DNA of 64,000 bases from Piscinibacterium candidicorallinum (GTDB taxonomy: Bacteria; Pseudomonadota; Gammaproteobacteria; Burkholderiales; Burkholderiaceae_C). The notes under the pieces are model-generated. The model was not told the DNA's origin. It was given only the letters and a program-made list of their open reading frames with translations, and made no database searches. The position numbers and the translations under genes are program-made. The stretch covers positions 2,604,001 through 2,668,000 of the forward strand of contig NZ_CP180191.1 in NCBI RefSeq assembly GCF_047549485.1, given 5' to 3'. This document shows positions 8,325-17,222 of the stretch, one piece after another; positions within the stretch are counted from its first letter, which is position 1; the number at the start of each line of letters is the position of its first letter.

Positions 8325-9644
8325 ATGTCAAAATCAAAGCCCGACGCCTTCTATGAAGACTCCATAGCATTGACTCGCATTCATCTTGACCCTGAAAACG
8401 TACGACATGATCCAATTAACGACGAAGCCAAAATAATTGGCCAGCTTACGTCTATTGAGAAAGTGCTTGAACTCGCAAAAGACATTGCAGAGAAGGGTAG
8501 CGTAAGCCCCCTAGATCGAATCGGTGTAATCGAAATGGACGGCAATCCAGGACATTACATTGCAGTGGAAGGAAACCGCCGTACGTGCGCCCTCAAGCTT
8601 CTGCATGACCCTCGAAAAGCACCTACCAAGAAACTCGAGGTAGCTTTTTCAACACTTAAACAAGATTTCAACGTTCCGACGAAGCTTCCCGTCGTAGTTT
8701 TTTCTAGCCGAGAGGCTGCGCGTCCGTGGTTAAGCCTAAGGCACCTTGGTGAGCAGGATGGAGTTGGAACTAGGCCTTGGAATCCGAGTGCAAAGAATCG
8801 ATATGCAAAAGGTGATACACCAGATCAACTAGCTGTCGCTGTGCTAGACCGCGCTCAGGCGGCTGGTTGGATTGACAGCAGCCAAAGAAAAGAAATCAGC
8901 GTTACAACATTAACGCGCTATCTGAAGAATCCAGTCGTTCGCGCAACTTTGGGCTTGGCCTCTGCTTCACAACTCAAGTTTACACATGATGCAGAAGAGG
9001 TCGATGCTGCCTTGCGCCAATTCCTTTCGGATGCTCGCCCTCAGGGCAATAAGGAAGCGATACTATCTTCACGAACAAAGGTTGCCGAGCGCTTGGCTTA
9101 TGCACAATCTTTACACGATACAGGTATAGCACCGAAGACGAGACTCCCTGCTCCCTCTGATCCTCCGCCACCGCAGCCAAGGGATGACAAAAAACCGAGA
9201 AACCCCGTCAACCCAGACAAACGAGCGACTATTGCTAAAAGCTCCTTTGTATCTAAGCACCCGGACAAGAATCTCCAACGCCTGCTCATCGAGCTACGCA
9301 AACTCAGACCAGATGATGGTTTCTATTTTTCAGCAAACTACCTCGTTAGGGCTGTGATTGAGCGCGTACTAGTTCTTTACGCTATTGATAAAGGATTTCA
9401 CAGATCTGGTATCCCCGACCATCATTTGGTTAAACTCTGCCACGAGCATCTCGAGAAAAATGGCGTTCCGCAAAATCAAGTGAAGATAATGCGTACGGCC
9501 GCATCGAATAAGGACGCGCTTTACAGCCTGGACACACTGGGTTCTGCGGTCCATGGCGCTCACGTTCCAACGCGGGCGAGCTTGATAGCAGTATGGGATA
9601 ACTGGGAACCCTGCCTCAGGCTCATGCTGGATAGAATTAACTGA
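8325..9644 (+). CDS. ParB/sulfiredoxin-fold nuclease-domain protein with long C-terminal domain
   Basis: 439 residues from ATG 8325 (GTG 8304 in the same frame is possible; neither has a strong ribosome site). The N-terminal part has the ParB-like layout: a short strand (LTRIHLDPENVR), a helix, then GHYIAVEGNRRTCALKLL, the G-x-RR box typical of ParB/Srx-fold proteins (about residues 80-97). A Pro-rich hinge (PAPSDPPPPQPRDDKKPRNP) leads to a helical C-terminal domain of about 150 residues that I do not recognise. Codon use and GC are unlike its neighbours. Paired with the methylase gene 34 nt downstream, it may be a defence or mobile-element function; that is inference. Confidence 0.68.
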   Translation: MSKSKPDAFYEDSIALTRIHLDPENVRHDPINDEAKIIGQLTSIEKVLELAKDIAEKGSVSPLDRIGVIEMDGNPGHYIAVEGNRRTCALKLLHDPRKAPTKKLEVAFSTLKQDFNVPTKLPVVVFSSREAARPWLSLRHLGEQDGVGTRPWNPSAKNRYAKGDTPDQLAVAVLDRAQAAGWIDSSQRKEISVTTLTRYLKNPVVRATLGLASASQLKFTHDAEEVDAALRQFLSDARPQGNKEAILSSRTKVAERLAYAQSLHDTGIAPKTRLPAPSDPPPPQPRDDKKPRNPVNPDKRATIAKSSFVSKHPDKNLQRLLIELRKLRPDDGFYFSANYLVRAVIERVLVLYAIDKGFHRSGIPDHHLVKLCHEHLEKNGVPQNQVKIMRTAASNKDALYSLDTLGSAVHGAHVPTRASLIAVWDNWEPCLRLMLDRIN

Positions 9645-9678
9645 TAACAGTAATCTTTAGCAGATCTCCGCTTACACA

Positions 9679-10539
9679 ATGCCAACAACCGTCACACCAC
9701 TTCGCTACCCAGGTGGTAAGAGTCAACTCACACCATTTGTGGCCGAGCTACTACGTGCAAATGGTCTAAGTGGTGGCGTATACGCAGAACCATATGCAGG
9801 AGGCGCTGGACTTGCTTGGGCACTACTGCTTAGCGGCCAAGCGAGCGAGATCTGGATTAACGACATCGATCAGGGCATATTTAGCTTTTGGCATTCGGTG
9901 CTCAACAACACAGAGCAGCTATGCAGCCGAATCGAGAAAACCCGAATCACTATGCAGACATGGCACACCCAGCGCGAGGTCATGTTGTCAAACACAGGGT
10001 CGCGCCTTGACATTGGTTTTGCAACGTTGTTCCTCAATCGCACCAATCGCTCGGGAATCATTTCTGGAGGCGTTATTGGCGGCAAAAACCAAGACGGAAA
10101 TTATAAACTGGACTGTCGATTCAACAGGGATGAGCTGATAGCAAAAATCAGACGCATCGGTAGTTATCGTGAGGTCGTAAAGCTAACGCAAATTGATGCG
10201 AGAGCCTGCATAGCAAAGTGGGGAAAAGAGTTACCCAAAAAAGGGCTTATGAACATCGACCCCCCGTACTTTGCCAAAGGTCGCGATCTGTACACAAATT
10301 TCTATAGACCGGACGACCACAAACTAGTAGCCAATGTCATCTCGAAGTTAAAGTGTCCATGGATCTTGACATACGACGACACCCCAGAAATCTGTGCGCT
10401 TTACTCGAAGTTTCGCATCTATAGGAAAGCGCTCGCGTACTCCGCCCAAGTGAAGCGTCAAGCGAATGAGCTGTTAGTTATTTCCCCCAAAATCAATCTG
10501 TCTTGCGAGAGTAGTGAAGAGCTAGCACAGGCGGCGTAA
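9679..10539 (+). CDS. D12-class DNA N6-adenine methyltransferase (Dam-like)
   Basis: 286 residues. The start carries the Dam-family motif PLRYPGGKSQL (residues 7-17), then the SAM-binding EPYAGGAGLA, and the catalytic DPPYF at about residue 195. These mark enzymes that methylate adenine N6 in double-stranded DNA; recognition sequence unknown. AT-richer than the chromosome around it and 34 nt behind the ParB-like gene, so the pair is probably one transcript and was acquired together. No restriction endonuclease gene lies next to it. Confidence 0.88.
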   Translation: MPTTVTPLRYPGGKSQLTPFVAELLRANGLSGGVYAEPYAGGAGLAWALLLSGQASEIWINDIDQGIFSFWHSVLNNTEQLCSRIEKTRITMQTWHTQREVMLSNTGSRLDIGFATLFLNRTNRSGIISGGVIGGKNQDGNYKLDCRFNRDELIAKIRRIGSYREVVKLTQIDARACIAKWGKELPKKGLMNIDPPYFAKGRDLYTNFYRPDDHKLVANVISKLKCPWILTYDDTPEICALYSKFRIYRKALAYSAQVKRQANELLVISPKINLSCESSEELAQAA

Positions 10540-10542
10540 GCG

Positions 10543-11004
10543 CTACACCACCATCACCGCCCCAGTTGCCTTCACCTCCTCCATCACGGGGTAGGTGTGG
10601 GTCTCGCGGATGCCGGGCCAGCTCCATAGGCTCTTGCCCATGAGCGCGCGGTAGGCGGCCATGTCGGCCACGCGCACTTTCACCAAGTAGTCAAAGCCGC
10701 CGGCCACCATGTGGCACTCCTGCACCTCGGGCAGGGCGCGCACCTCCTGCTTGAAGCGCTCGAACACATCGGGCGTGGTGCGGTCCAGCTTCACTTCCAC
10801 AAAGGCGAGCATGGCGGCGCCGAGCTTGTCTGGGTTGAGCTCGGCGCGGTAGCCGCGGATGTAGCCCTCGCGCGTGAGGCGCTTCACGCGCTCCAGACAG
10901 GCCGCGGGGCTCAGGTGCACCAGGCTGGCGAGCCGGGCATTGGTAATGCGGCCGTCTTCCTGCAGGATGCGAAGAATGGCGCGGTCTGTGCGATCGATGT
11001 CCAT
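10543..11004 (-). CDS. Lrp/AsnC family regulator divergent from putA
   Basis: 153 residues from ATG 11004; an upstream ATG would add 26 residues unlike the family. N-terminal winged helix (LDRTDRAILRILQEDGRI-type start, then LSPAACLERVKRL recognition helix), then the RAM ligand domain (AFVEVKL ... CHMVAGGFDYLVKV). In several proteobacteria an Lrp-type activator (PutR) next to putA switches on proline use when proline is present. The same arrangement here makes that role likely. The shared upstream region has a palindrome at 11031-11047. Confidence 0.85.
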   Translation of the reverse strand: MDIDRTDRAILRILQEDGRITNARLASLVHLSPAACLERVKRLTREGYIRGYRAELNPDKLGAAMLAFVEVKLDRTTPDVFERFKQEVRALPEVQECHMVAGGFDYLVKVRVADMAAYRALMGKSLWSWPGIRETHTYPVMEEVKATGAVMVV

Positions 11005-11030
11005 GGATCTGCCTAGTTTTCTGCGGTTTG

Positions 11031-11047
11031 GCCGAATCTTATTCGGC
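11031..11047. promoter_or_regulatory. palindrome between putR-like gene and putA, candidate operator
   Basis: GCCGAAT-CTT-ATTCGGC is a perfect 7-bp inverted repeat. It lies between the divergent starts, 27 nt from the regulator start and 112 nt from the putA start. Size and symmetry fit an Lrp-family site. The link to this regulator is inferred from position only. Confidence 0.45.
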
Positions 11048-11158
11048 TTGAACGCCTGAATCACGAAGCTCATTTCGCGCAAAGCTGTTCACAATGCAGC
11101 ACCTTCTGCGCGGGCCGCTTCTGGCCTGTGCCCTGCACCTGCCGTGAGCTGACTGACC

Positions 11159-14100
11159 ATGAAGCCTTCTGACCTGCCACCCAGCCTGACCGCCACCCTC
11201 ACCGGCCCCGCGCCCCTGCGCACCGGCGCGCCCTACCGCGATGAGCTGGCGCACTGCCGCGCCCTGCTGGCGCGTGTGGAGCCGCAGCGGGCGGTGCTGG
11301 AAGGCAGCCGCACCCGCGCCAACGTGTGGATTGAGGCGCTGCGCCGCAAGGAGCAGCCGCCCTTTGCGGTGGAGCGCCTGCTGGCGCAGTTCCCCATCAG
11401 CACGGCCGAGGGCCTGGCCCTGCTGCGCCTGGCCGAGGCGCTGCTGCGCATTCCGGATGTGGATACCGCCGCGCTGCTGGCGGCCGACGTGTTTGCGCCG
11501 GCCACCTTCAACAAGCAGGACGAAGAAGACATGATCGCCAAGGCGACGCGCAGCGCGATCAGCCTGGGCAAGAAGCTGCTGCCGGAAGGCGAAAGCGAGC
11601 TGGCGGAGAGCCTGCTCACCAAGCTGGGCGCGCAGACCTTTGTGCGTGCCAGCCGCGCCGCGGTGGCGGTGCTGAGCCAGCAGTTTGTGTTTGCCAGCAA
11701 CATCAATGACGGCGTGGACCGCGCCGCCAAGAACAGCAAAGAGACGGTGAGCTTCGACATGCTGGGCGAAGGCGCCCGCAACGAGGCCCAGGCCAAGCGC
11801 TACCTCGCGGCCTATCACGAGGCGATCATTGCCACGGCCAAGCTGCAAAAAGGTGGTGCGGAGCCACACCGCGGCGCGAACGTGTCCATCAAGCTCACCG
11901 CCCTGCACCCGCGCTTTGAAGAAGTGCAGCGCGCCCACGTGCTACCCGAGATGCTGGAGCGCGTGGCCCCGCTGGTGGAAGAAGCGCTCAAGCTGAATGT
12001 GCCCATCACCATCGATGCCGAGGAAAGCGAGCGGCTGGAACTCTCGCTCGACCTCATCGAGGCGCTGATTGAAAGAACCAAGCCCGCACCCTACATGCTG
12101 GGCCTGGCCATTCAGGCCTATGGCCTGCGCGCGCTGGACACCATCAGCCACATTGGGGATCTGGCCGCCAAGCACGGCGTGAAGATTGCGGTGCGCCTGG
12201 TCAAGGGCGCCTATTGGGACGCTGAAGTGAAGCGCGCCCAGGAGCTGGGCCTGCCCAACTACCCGGTGTTCACGCACAAGCAGCACACAGACCTGTCTTA
12301 CCTGGCCTGCGCCACGCGCCTGTTTGAGCTGCACGACCGCATCTACCCGATGTTTGCCACGCACAACGCGGCCACGCTGGCCGCCATTCGCGCGCTGGCC
12401 GGCAGCAACACGCACTACGAGTTCCAGCGCCTGCACGGCATGGGCGAAAGCCTGTACGAAGTGGCCGCGGCGGACCTGAACGTGCCCGTGCGCATCTACG
12501 CCCCGGTGGGCGAGCCGCGCGACCTGCTGGCCTACCTGGTGCGCCGCCTGCTGGAAAACGGCGCCAACACGAGCTTTGTGCACCAGCTGGCCGACCCGCG
12601 CGTGCCGGCGGCCCTGCTGACTGAGCTGCCGTTCAACATCGCCGCGCAGCCGGCGCTGCCGATGCCGGTAGCGCTGTATGGCGCCAGCCGCGCCAACAGC
12701 AAGGGGCTGGATCTGCAGATGCGCGCTGCGGTGCAGACCGAACTGGCTTCTCGCGCTTCTGGCGCGGGTTTCGAGGCATTTTGTCTTGGAACACCGCATG
12801 GATCCTGGGCCCCCACGCCCAAAGCCCCGGTATTGAGCCCCAATGACGGCACCCAGGTGGGTACCGTGCAGTGGGCCACCAAGCAAGACGTGGCCATGGC
12901 CATCGAGACTGCACACGCCGCCTGGCCTTACTGGGAAGCCCGCCCGGTCACGGAGCGCGCCGACATGCTGCGCCGCGCGGCCGACGCGCTGGAAGCACAG
13001 ATGCCCGCCTACCTGCACCTTCTGGCCATTGAAGCCGGCAAGACCTATGCAGACGGCGTGGCCGAGGTGCGCGAGGCTGTGGACTTCCTGCGTTACTACG
13101 CCCACCAGGCCGAACACCTGATGGCCCCCGACCACCTGCCCGGCCCCACCGGCGAAACCAATGTGCTCACCGCCCGCGGCCGCGGCGTGTGGGTGTGCAT
13201 CAGCCCGTGGAACTTCCCGCTGGCCATCTTTGCGGGGCAGGTGGCCGCCGCACTCGTCACGGGCAACAGCGTGATTGCCAAGCCCGCCGAACAGACGCCG
13301 CTGGTGGCGCACGCCTTCGTGAAGCTCATGTACGAGGCCGGCGTGCCGCAGGACGCGCTCTACTGCCTGCCCGGCGCCGGTGAAGTGGGCGCCGCACTCA
13401 CGCAGCACCCGCTCACCGCCGGCGTGGCCTTCACCGGCTCCACCCAGGTGGCCAAGCTGATTGCCGCCACACTCGCCACCAAGCCCGGCCCGCTGGCCCC
13501 GCTGATTGCCGAGACCGGCGGCATCAACGCCATGATCGTGGACAGCACCGCTCTGCCCGAGCAGGTGATTGATGCCGTGGTGATGAGCGCCTTCCGCTCG
13601 GCCGGCCAGCGCTGCTCGGCCCTGCGCGTGCTCTGCGTGCAGGACGACATTGCCGACGAACTGATTGCCGGCATTGGCGGCGCGCTGGAAGTGCTGCGCA
13701 TGGGCCACCCGGCCGATGCCGCCACGGATGTGGGCCCCATCATCGACCGCGAGGCACTCGAGCGCCTGCAGAACTACGAGCGTGAACTGAGCAGCCGCGG
13801 CAAGGCCGTAGGCGGCGCGCCCAAGCTGCCGGACGGTGCCCTGGCTGCCGGCCACTTCTTTGCCCCCGTGGCCTACGAGCTGCCCAGCCTGGCCGATGTG
13901 AAGGAAGAAGTCTTCGGCCCGGTGCTGCACATCGTGCGCTACAAGGCCAAGGCGCTGGACGCGCTGATGGACCAGATCAACGCCCTGGGCTACGGCCTCA
14001 CGCTGGGCGTGCAGACGCGCATCACGGCGCGGGCCGAGGCCATTGCGCGCAAGCTGCGCGTGGGCAATGTGTACGTGAACCGCAGCATGATCGGCGCCGT

Positions 14101-14260
14101 GGTGGGCGTGCAGCCCTTCGGCGGCCAGGGCCTCTCCGGCACCGGCCCCAAGGCGGGTGGCCCGCACTACCTCACCCGCTTCGTGACCGAACAGACCGTG
14201 ACCATCAACACCGCGGCCGCGGGCGGCAACGCCACGCTGCTGGCGAGTTTTGGGTCGTAG
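11159..14260 (+). CDS. putA: bifunctional proline dehydrogenase / P5C dehydrogenase
   Basis: 1033 residues. It oxidises proline to pyrroline-5-carboxylate with FAD, then glutamate semialdehyde to glutamate with NAD. Proline dehydrogenase part about 150-480, with the substrate box YLVRRLLENGAN near 459. Aldehyde dehydrogenase part about 540-1010, with SPWNFP near 682, the Glu of AETGG near 784 and the catalytic Cys 819 in GQRCSALR. There is no N-terminal ribbon-helix-helix DNA-binding domain and no C-terminal extension, so it is the short form and cannot repress itself; the Lrp-type gene next door fits that. The linker at about residues 528-555 looks like translated REP-like repeat. Confidence 0.95.
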   Translation: MKPSDLPPSLTATLTGPAPLRTGAPYRDELAHCRALLARVEPQRAVLEGSRTRANVWIEALRRKEQPPFAVERLLAQFPISTAEGLALLRLAEALLRIPDVDTAALLAADVFAPATFNKQDEEDMIAKATRSAISLGKKLLPEGESELAESLLTKLGAQTFVRASRAAVAVLSQQFVFASNINDGVDRAAKNSKETVSFDMLGEGARNEAQAKRYLAAYHEAIIATAKLQKGGAEPHRGANVSIKLTALHPRFEEVQRAHVLPEMLERVAPLVEEALKLNVPITIDAEESERLELSLDLIEALIERTKPAPYMLGLAIQAYGLRALDTISHIGDLAAKHGVKIAVRLVKGAYWDAEVKRAQELGLPNYPVFTHKQHTDLSYLACATRLFELHDRIYPMFATHNAATLAAIRALAGSNTHYEFQRLHGMGESLYEVAAADLNVPVRIYAPVGEPRDLLAYLVRRLLENGANTSFVHQLADPRVPAALLTELPFNIAAQPALPMPVALYGASRANSKGLDLQMRAAVQTELASRASGAGFEAFCLGTPHGSWAPTPKAPVLSPNDGTQVGTVQWATKQDVAMAIETAHAAWPYWEARPVTERADMLRRAADALEAQMPAYLHLLAIEAGKTYADGVAEVREAVDFLRYYAHQAEHLMAPDHLPGPTGETNVLTARGRGVWVCISPWNFPLAIFAGQVAAALVTGNSVIAKPAEQTPLVAHAFVKLMYEAGVPQDALYCLPGAGEVGAALTQHPLTAGVAFTGSTQVAKLIAATLATKPGPLAPLIAETGGINAMIVDSTALPEQVIDAVVMSAFRSAGQRCSALRVLCVQDDIADELIAGIGGALEVLRMGHPADAATDVGPIIDREALERLQNYERELSSRGKAVGGAPKLPDGALAAGHFFAPVAYELPSLADVKEEVFGPVLHIVRYKAKALDALMDQINALGYGLTLGVQTRITARAEAIARKLRVGNVYVNRSMIGAVVGVQPFGGQGLSGTGPKAGGPHYLTRFVTEQTVTINTAAAGGNATLLASFGS
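12755..12815. repeat. REP-like stretch inside putA coding sequence
   Basis: GTTTCGAGGCATTTTGTCTT then GGAACACCGCATGGATCCTG lines up with the intergenic family (for example the copy near 19745: GTTCTTCAAGGCAAATTGGC, then TGGAAAGCCGCATGGGACAA). It is read in frame as linker (GFEAFCLGTPHGSW) between the two PutA enzyme domains. The match is partial, so this is a suggestion. Confidence 0.4.
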
Positions 14261-14357
14261 TGTTGGGCGTGTTTTTGGGCCGATGACGCGCGGTAAGCGG
14301 GCGGCGCAGCTGCGCTGCTCGCTATGCTGCAGCGCTGATCGACCCAAGGAGTGCTTC

Positions 14358-14885
14358 ATGGCCAAAGCGGCCGAATTCATGGTCTGTGCTGCGGTTGCCG
14401 CTCTGCTGATCGCCCACAGTGCGGTACATGCCCAGCAGGACAACGCGCCTTCTGCATCTGCCAGCCCGCGTTCGGCCCAGAACACCACTCAAAGCGCAGA
14501 CTCGGCTGCGGGCCAAGACGACGCCGAGGCCGACGCGTCACCCCTGGACTGCAGCACGTTCAAGCGCGAGCAACGCTGGCGCGGCTCGCGCACCGAGCAG
14601 CGTCCGGACGGTTCGGAATTCGTCTCGCCGCAGATGCGGGTTGCCTCGCCGATCTACCCGGTCAACGAACTGCGCAAGGGCCTGAGCGGCACGGTGCTGA
14701 TCGAGTTCACCATCGAGGCCGATGGCCAGCCGACGGAACTGGTGATTCAGCAGACGCCCGGGCCGGCCTTCTCAAGGTACGCACGAGCCTCGGTGCTCTG
14801 CTCGCAGTACCGCCCGGCCACAGTCAACGGCGCGCCCGTGGCCATGCGCGTGCGCCTTCCCTTCCGCTACGAGATCCAGCCATGA
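14358..14885 (+). CDS. TonB C-terminal domain (energy transducer-like) protein
   Basis: 175 residues from ATG 14358 with AAGGAG 7 nt upstream. One N-terminal hydrophobic segment (about 8-25), an Ala/Ser/Gln/Asp-rich linker, then a TonB C-terminal fold (VASPIYPVNELRKGLSGTVLIEFTIEADG, about 92-120, through VRLPFRYEI). TonB proteins link the inner-membrane ExbBD motor to outer-membrane receptors; the long hydrophilic spacer fits. No exbBD nearby. Its TGA overlaps the ATG of proC by 4 nt, so the two are translationally coupled. Confidence 0.78.
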   Translation: MAKAAEFMVCAAVAALLIAHSAVHAQQDNAPSASASPRSAQNTTQSADSAAGQDDAEADASPLDCSTFKREQRWRGSRTEQRPDGSEFVSPQMRVASPIYPVNELRKGLSGTVLIEFTIEADGQPTELVIQQTPGPAFSRYARASVLCSQYRPATVNGAPVAMRVRLPFRYEIQP

Positions 14886-15712
14886 CCACTTCCACGCGCA
14901 TCGCCTTCATCGGCGGCGGCAACATGGCCACCGCCATCATCGACGGCCTGCTGGCCGCGGGCCGCACGCCGGCTGACTTCTTTGTGGTGGAGCCGTTCGA
15001 GGCCACGCGCCAGGTGTCAGTGGCCAAGGGCATCGCCACCACCACGGAGCCCACCGCCGGCTTGAGCGAGTGCGGCATCTGGGTGCTGGCCACCAAGCCG
15101 CAGACCCTGCAGGGCGCTTGCGAGGCTGCACGCCCCTTCCTGAAGGCCGACACGATGGTGGTGAGCATTGCCGCCGGCATGCGCATTGAAACCATTGCGC
15201 TCTGGCTGGGTGGCCATGGCCGCGTGGTACGCACCATGCCCAACACGCCAGCCAAGGTGGGCCTGGGCCTGACCGGCATGTTTGCCACCGCCGGCTGCAG
15301 CGCCGCAGACAAGGCCGCCGCAGAGGCCGTGTTTGCGGCCACGGGCGAGCGCATGTGGGTCGCCACCGAAGCCATGCTCGACCCCATCACGGCGATCACA
15401 GGCAGCGGCCCGGGCTACGTGTTCTATTTCATGGAAGCCATGGAGCGCGCCGCCATCGAACTCGGCTTCACGCCGGACGAGGCCCGCAAGCTGTCTGTAG
15501 CCGCCTTTCGCGGCGCGGCCGAATTGGCCAAGCAGGACCCCGAGCCACTGGCCACCCTGCGTGAACGCGTGACCAGCAAGGGCGGCACCACCTATGCGGC
15601 GCTCTCCCACATGTGGGACGCCAAGGTGGGCGAAACCATCACCGCGGCCCTGCACAAGGCCAGCGAACGCGCAGCCGAAATGGCCGAGCAGCTGGCGAAG
15701 CCGGCGAAGTAG
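14882..15712 (+). CDS. proC: pyrroline-5-carboxylate reductase
   Basis: 276 residues, the usual family length. NAD(P)-binding start IAFIGGGNMATAII (residues 6-19) and the C-terminal signature region FRGAAELAKQ ... RERVTSKGGTTYAAL (about 205-245). It catalyses the last step of proline synthesis. Start overlaps the previous gene by 4 nt. The degradative putA lies about 600 bp upstream, so both arms of proline metabolism are close but on separate transcripts. Confidence 0.95.
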   Translation: MTTSTRIAFIGGGNMATAIIDGLLAAGRTPADFFVVEPFEATRQVSVAKGIATTTEPTAGLSECGIWVLATKPQTLQGACEAARPFLKADTMVVSIAAGMRIETIALWLGGHGRVVRTMPNTPAKVGLGLTGMFATAGCSAADKAAAEAVFAATGERMWVATEAMLDPITAITGSGPGYVFYFMEAMERAAIELGFTPDEARKLSVAAFRGAAELAKQDPEPLATLRERVTSKGGTTYAALSHMWDAKVGETITAALHKASERAAEMAEQLAKPAK

Positions 15713-15733
15713 TTCAAAACCGAGGAGCGCGTC

Positions 15734-16483
15734 ATGGTGCCAGCAAGCGATGGAAACCTCTCACTCGCAGTACTGATTGACGCGGACAACGCGAACCCCG
15801 GCATCGTCGACGGCCTGCTGGCCGAGGTGGCGAAGTTTGGTGTGGCGAGCGTGAAGCGCATCTACGGCGACTGGACGACGCCGAACCTCGGTGCATGGAA
15901 GCAGGTGCTGCTGGAGCACTCCATCCAGCCGGTCCAGCAGTTCCGCTACACCACAGGCAAGAACGCCACCGACAGCGCCATGATCATCGACGCCATGGAC
16001 TTGCTGTATTCAGGCACCTACGACGGCTTCTGCATCGTGTCCAGCGACAGCGACTTCACGCGCCTTGCGTCACGCCTGCGGGAAGCCGGCAAGCGGGTGA
16101 TGGGCTTTGGCGAGAAGAAGACACCCAAGCCCTTTGTGAGCGCCTGCGATCGCTTCATCTACACGGAGGTCTTCCTGCCCGCCGAAAACGAGCCGGAAGC
16201 CGCGAAAGCCAAATCTGCCAAGGAGCTTCGGCAAGACACTCGGCTGATGAATCTCATTCGCAAAGCGATCGAAGAGACGTCCGACGACGATGGCTGGGCA
16301 CACCTCGGCGGAGTGGGCTCCAACGTCTCCAAACAAGCGCCGGAGTTTCAGGCGCGCAACTACGGCTACGCCAAGCTGAGTGATCTCGTCGAGGCGATCG
16401 GCCTGTTTGAAACCGTACGCCGCGAGAAAGGCGTTCTGGTGCGCGACAAGAAGACCAAGCCAAAGGGCGGGAACGGCGCGTAA
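15734..16483 (+). CDS. NYN domain protein with C-terminal OST-HTH/LOTUS domain
   Basis: 249 residues, GAGGAG 6 nt before the ATG. The N-terminal PIN-like NYN domain shows its acidic active-site residues: LIDADNAN (14-21), GDW near 45, NATDSAMIIDAMDLL near 78-92 and SSDSDFTRLA near 103. These coordinate metal in RNA-cleaving NYN enzymes (LabA/DUF88 group). After a Lys/Glu linker comes a winged-helix OST-HTH/LOTUS module (GWAHLGGVGSNVSKQAPEF ... GYAKLSDLVEA), an RNA-contacting domain. Probably an RNA-processing enzyme. Confidence 0.88.
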   Translation: MVPASDGNLSLAVLIDADNANPGIVDGLLAEVAKFGVASVKRIYGDWTTPNLGAWKQVLLEHSIQPVQQFRYTTGKNATDSAMIIDAMDLLYSGTYDGFCIVSSDSDFTRLASRLREAGKRVMGFGEKKTPKPFVSACDRFIYTEVFLPAENEPEAAKAKSAKELRQDTRLMNLIRKAIEETSDDDGWAHLGGVGSNVSKQAPEFQARNYGYAKLSDLVEAIGLFETVRREKGVLVRDKKTKPKGGNGA

Positions 16484-16505
16484 GGCCCATGCCGCGCCGC
16501 AGCAC

Positions 16506-17060
16506 TCAGGCCTGCTTCTCGACTTCTTTCTGCGGCAGATCCAACCCGCGGCGCCGGGCCATGGCGCGGCCGGCGGCGTGGCGTACGTCAGCAAGCAGCA
16601 GGCGCTGCGCGTAAGGCAGCACGATGCTGTCCTCGATGGCGAGGTGGCGCTGAGTGGCGTCGCGGAACTGGCGCACGAGCAGGCCGTCCAGTTGCACGGC
16701 GTCGCCGGCGGCGATGGACTGCAGGTCCACGCGCAGGAAGGCCCAGAGTTCGTCGAGCTTCTGGTGTTCCTCGTGCAGCTCATCGAGCGTCAGGCGAAGC
16801 GGGTCGTCTTCAGCCACGCAGGCGCGCAGCGCGGGGTAGACGTCTTCGTCTTCGTCCTGATGATGCAGGGGGGCGGCGATGTCGAAGTAGCGCAGGATGG
16901 AAGCCGCAGCGCTTGCGGTCTCTTCACTGGCGCCACGGGTGCCGAGGAAGGCTTCGAGCCGGCGCAGCGTGTCCAGTGAATGCTGCATGCGGCCATGGCA
17001 GGCGCTGAGCATTTCGATCGGGTCGTCGAAGGTGGCGACGGGCTGATCTCGAAAGGGCAT
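16506..17060 (-). CDS. hemerythrin-like HHE domain protein
   Basis: 184 residues. Four-helix HHE domain with the iron-ligand pattern visible: ACHGRMQHSLD near 20, PLHHQDEDEDVYP near 64, LHEEHQKLDE near 95 and RHLAIEDSIVLPYA near 137. Such proteins bind a non-haem di-iron centre and sense or store O2, NO or iron. Convergent with the NYN gene. Confidence 0.85.
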   Translation of the reverse strand: MPFRDQPVATFDDPIEMLSACHGRMQHSLDTLRRLEAFLGTRGASEETASAAASILRYFDIAAPLHHQDEDEDVYPALRACVAEDDPLRLTLDELHEEHQKLDELWAFLRVDLQSIAAGDAVQLDGLLVRQFRDATQRHLAIEDSIVLPYAQRLLLADVRHAAGRAMARRRGLDLPQKEVEKQA

Positions 17061-17222
17061 CGGAGGAGGCGCCCCGGCACTTCGGCCGGGTTACTGGTTG
17101 AGTTGTTGAATTGTCCGACAAGACGCGTCGGGAATCCATGCGGCGCAAGTAACTTCGGGTAAGTCCTGCTGCGTGATTGCCATAGCGCAAAGTGCGCCGT
17201 GATGCAGCTCAGATCGGGCCAC

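Noticed and set aside
11942..14488. 848-residue open frame on the minus strand opposite putA
   Set aside because: It mirrors the codon structure of putA (Gly/His/Ala-rich shadow translation) and has no domain. PutA on the other strand is certain.
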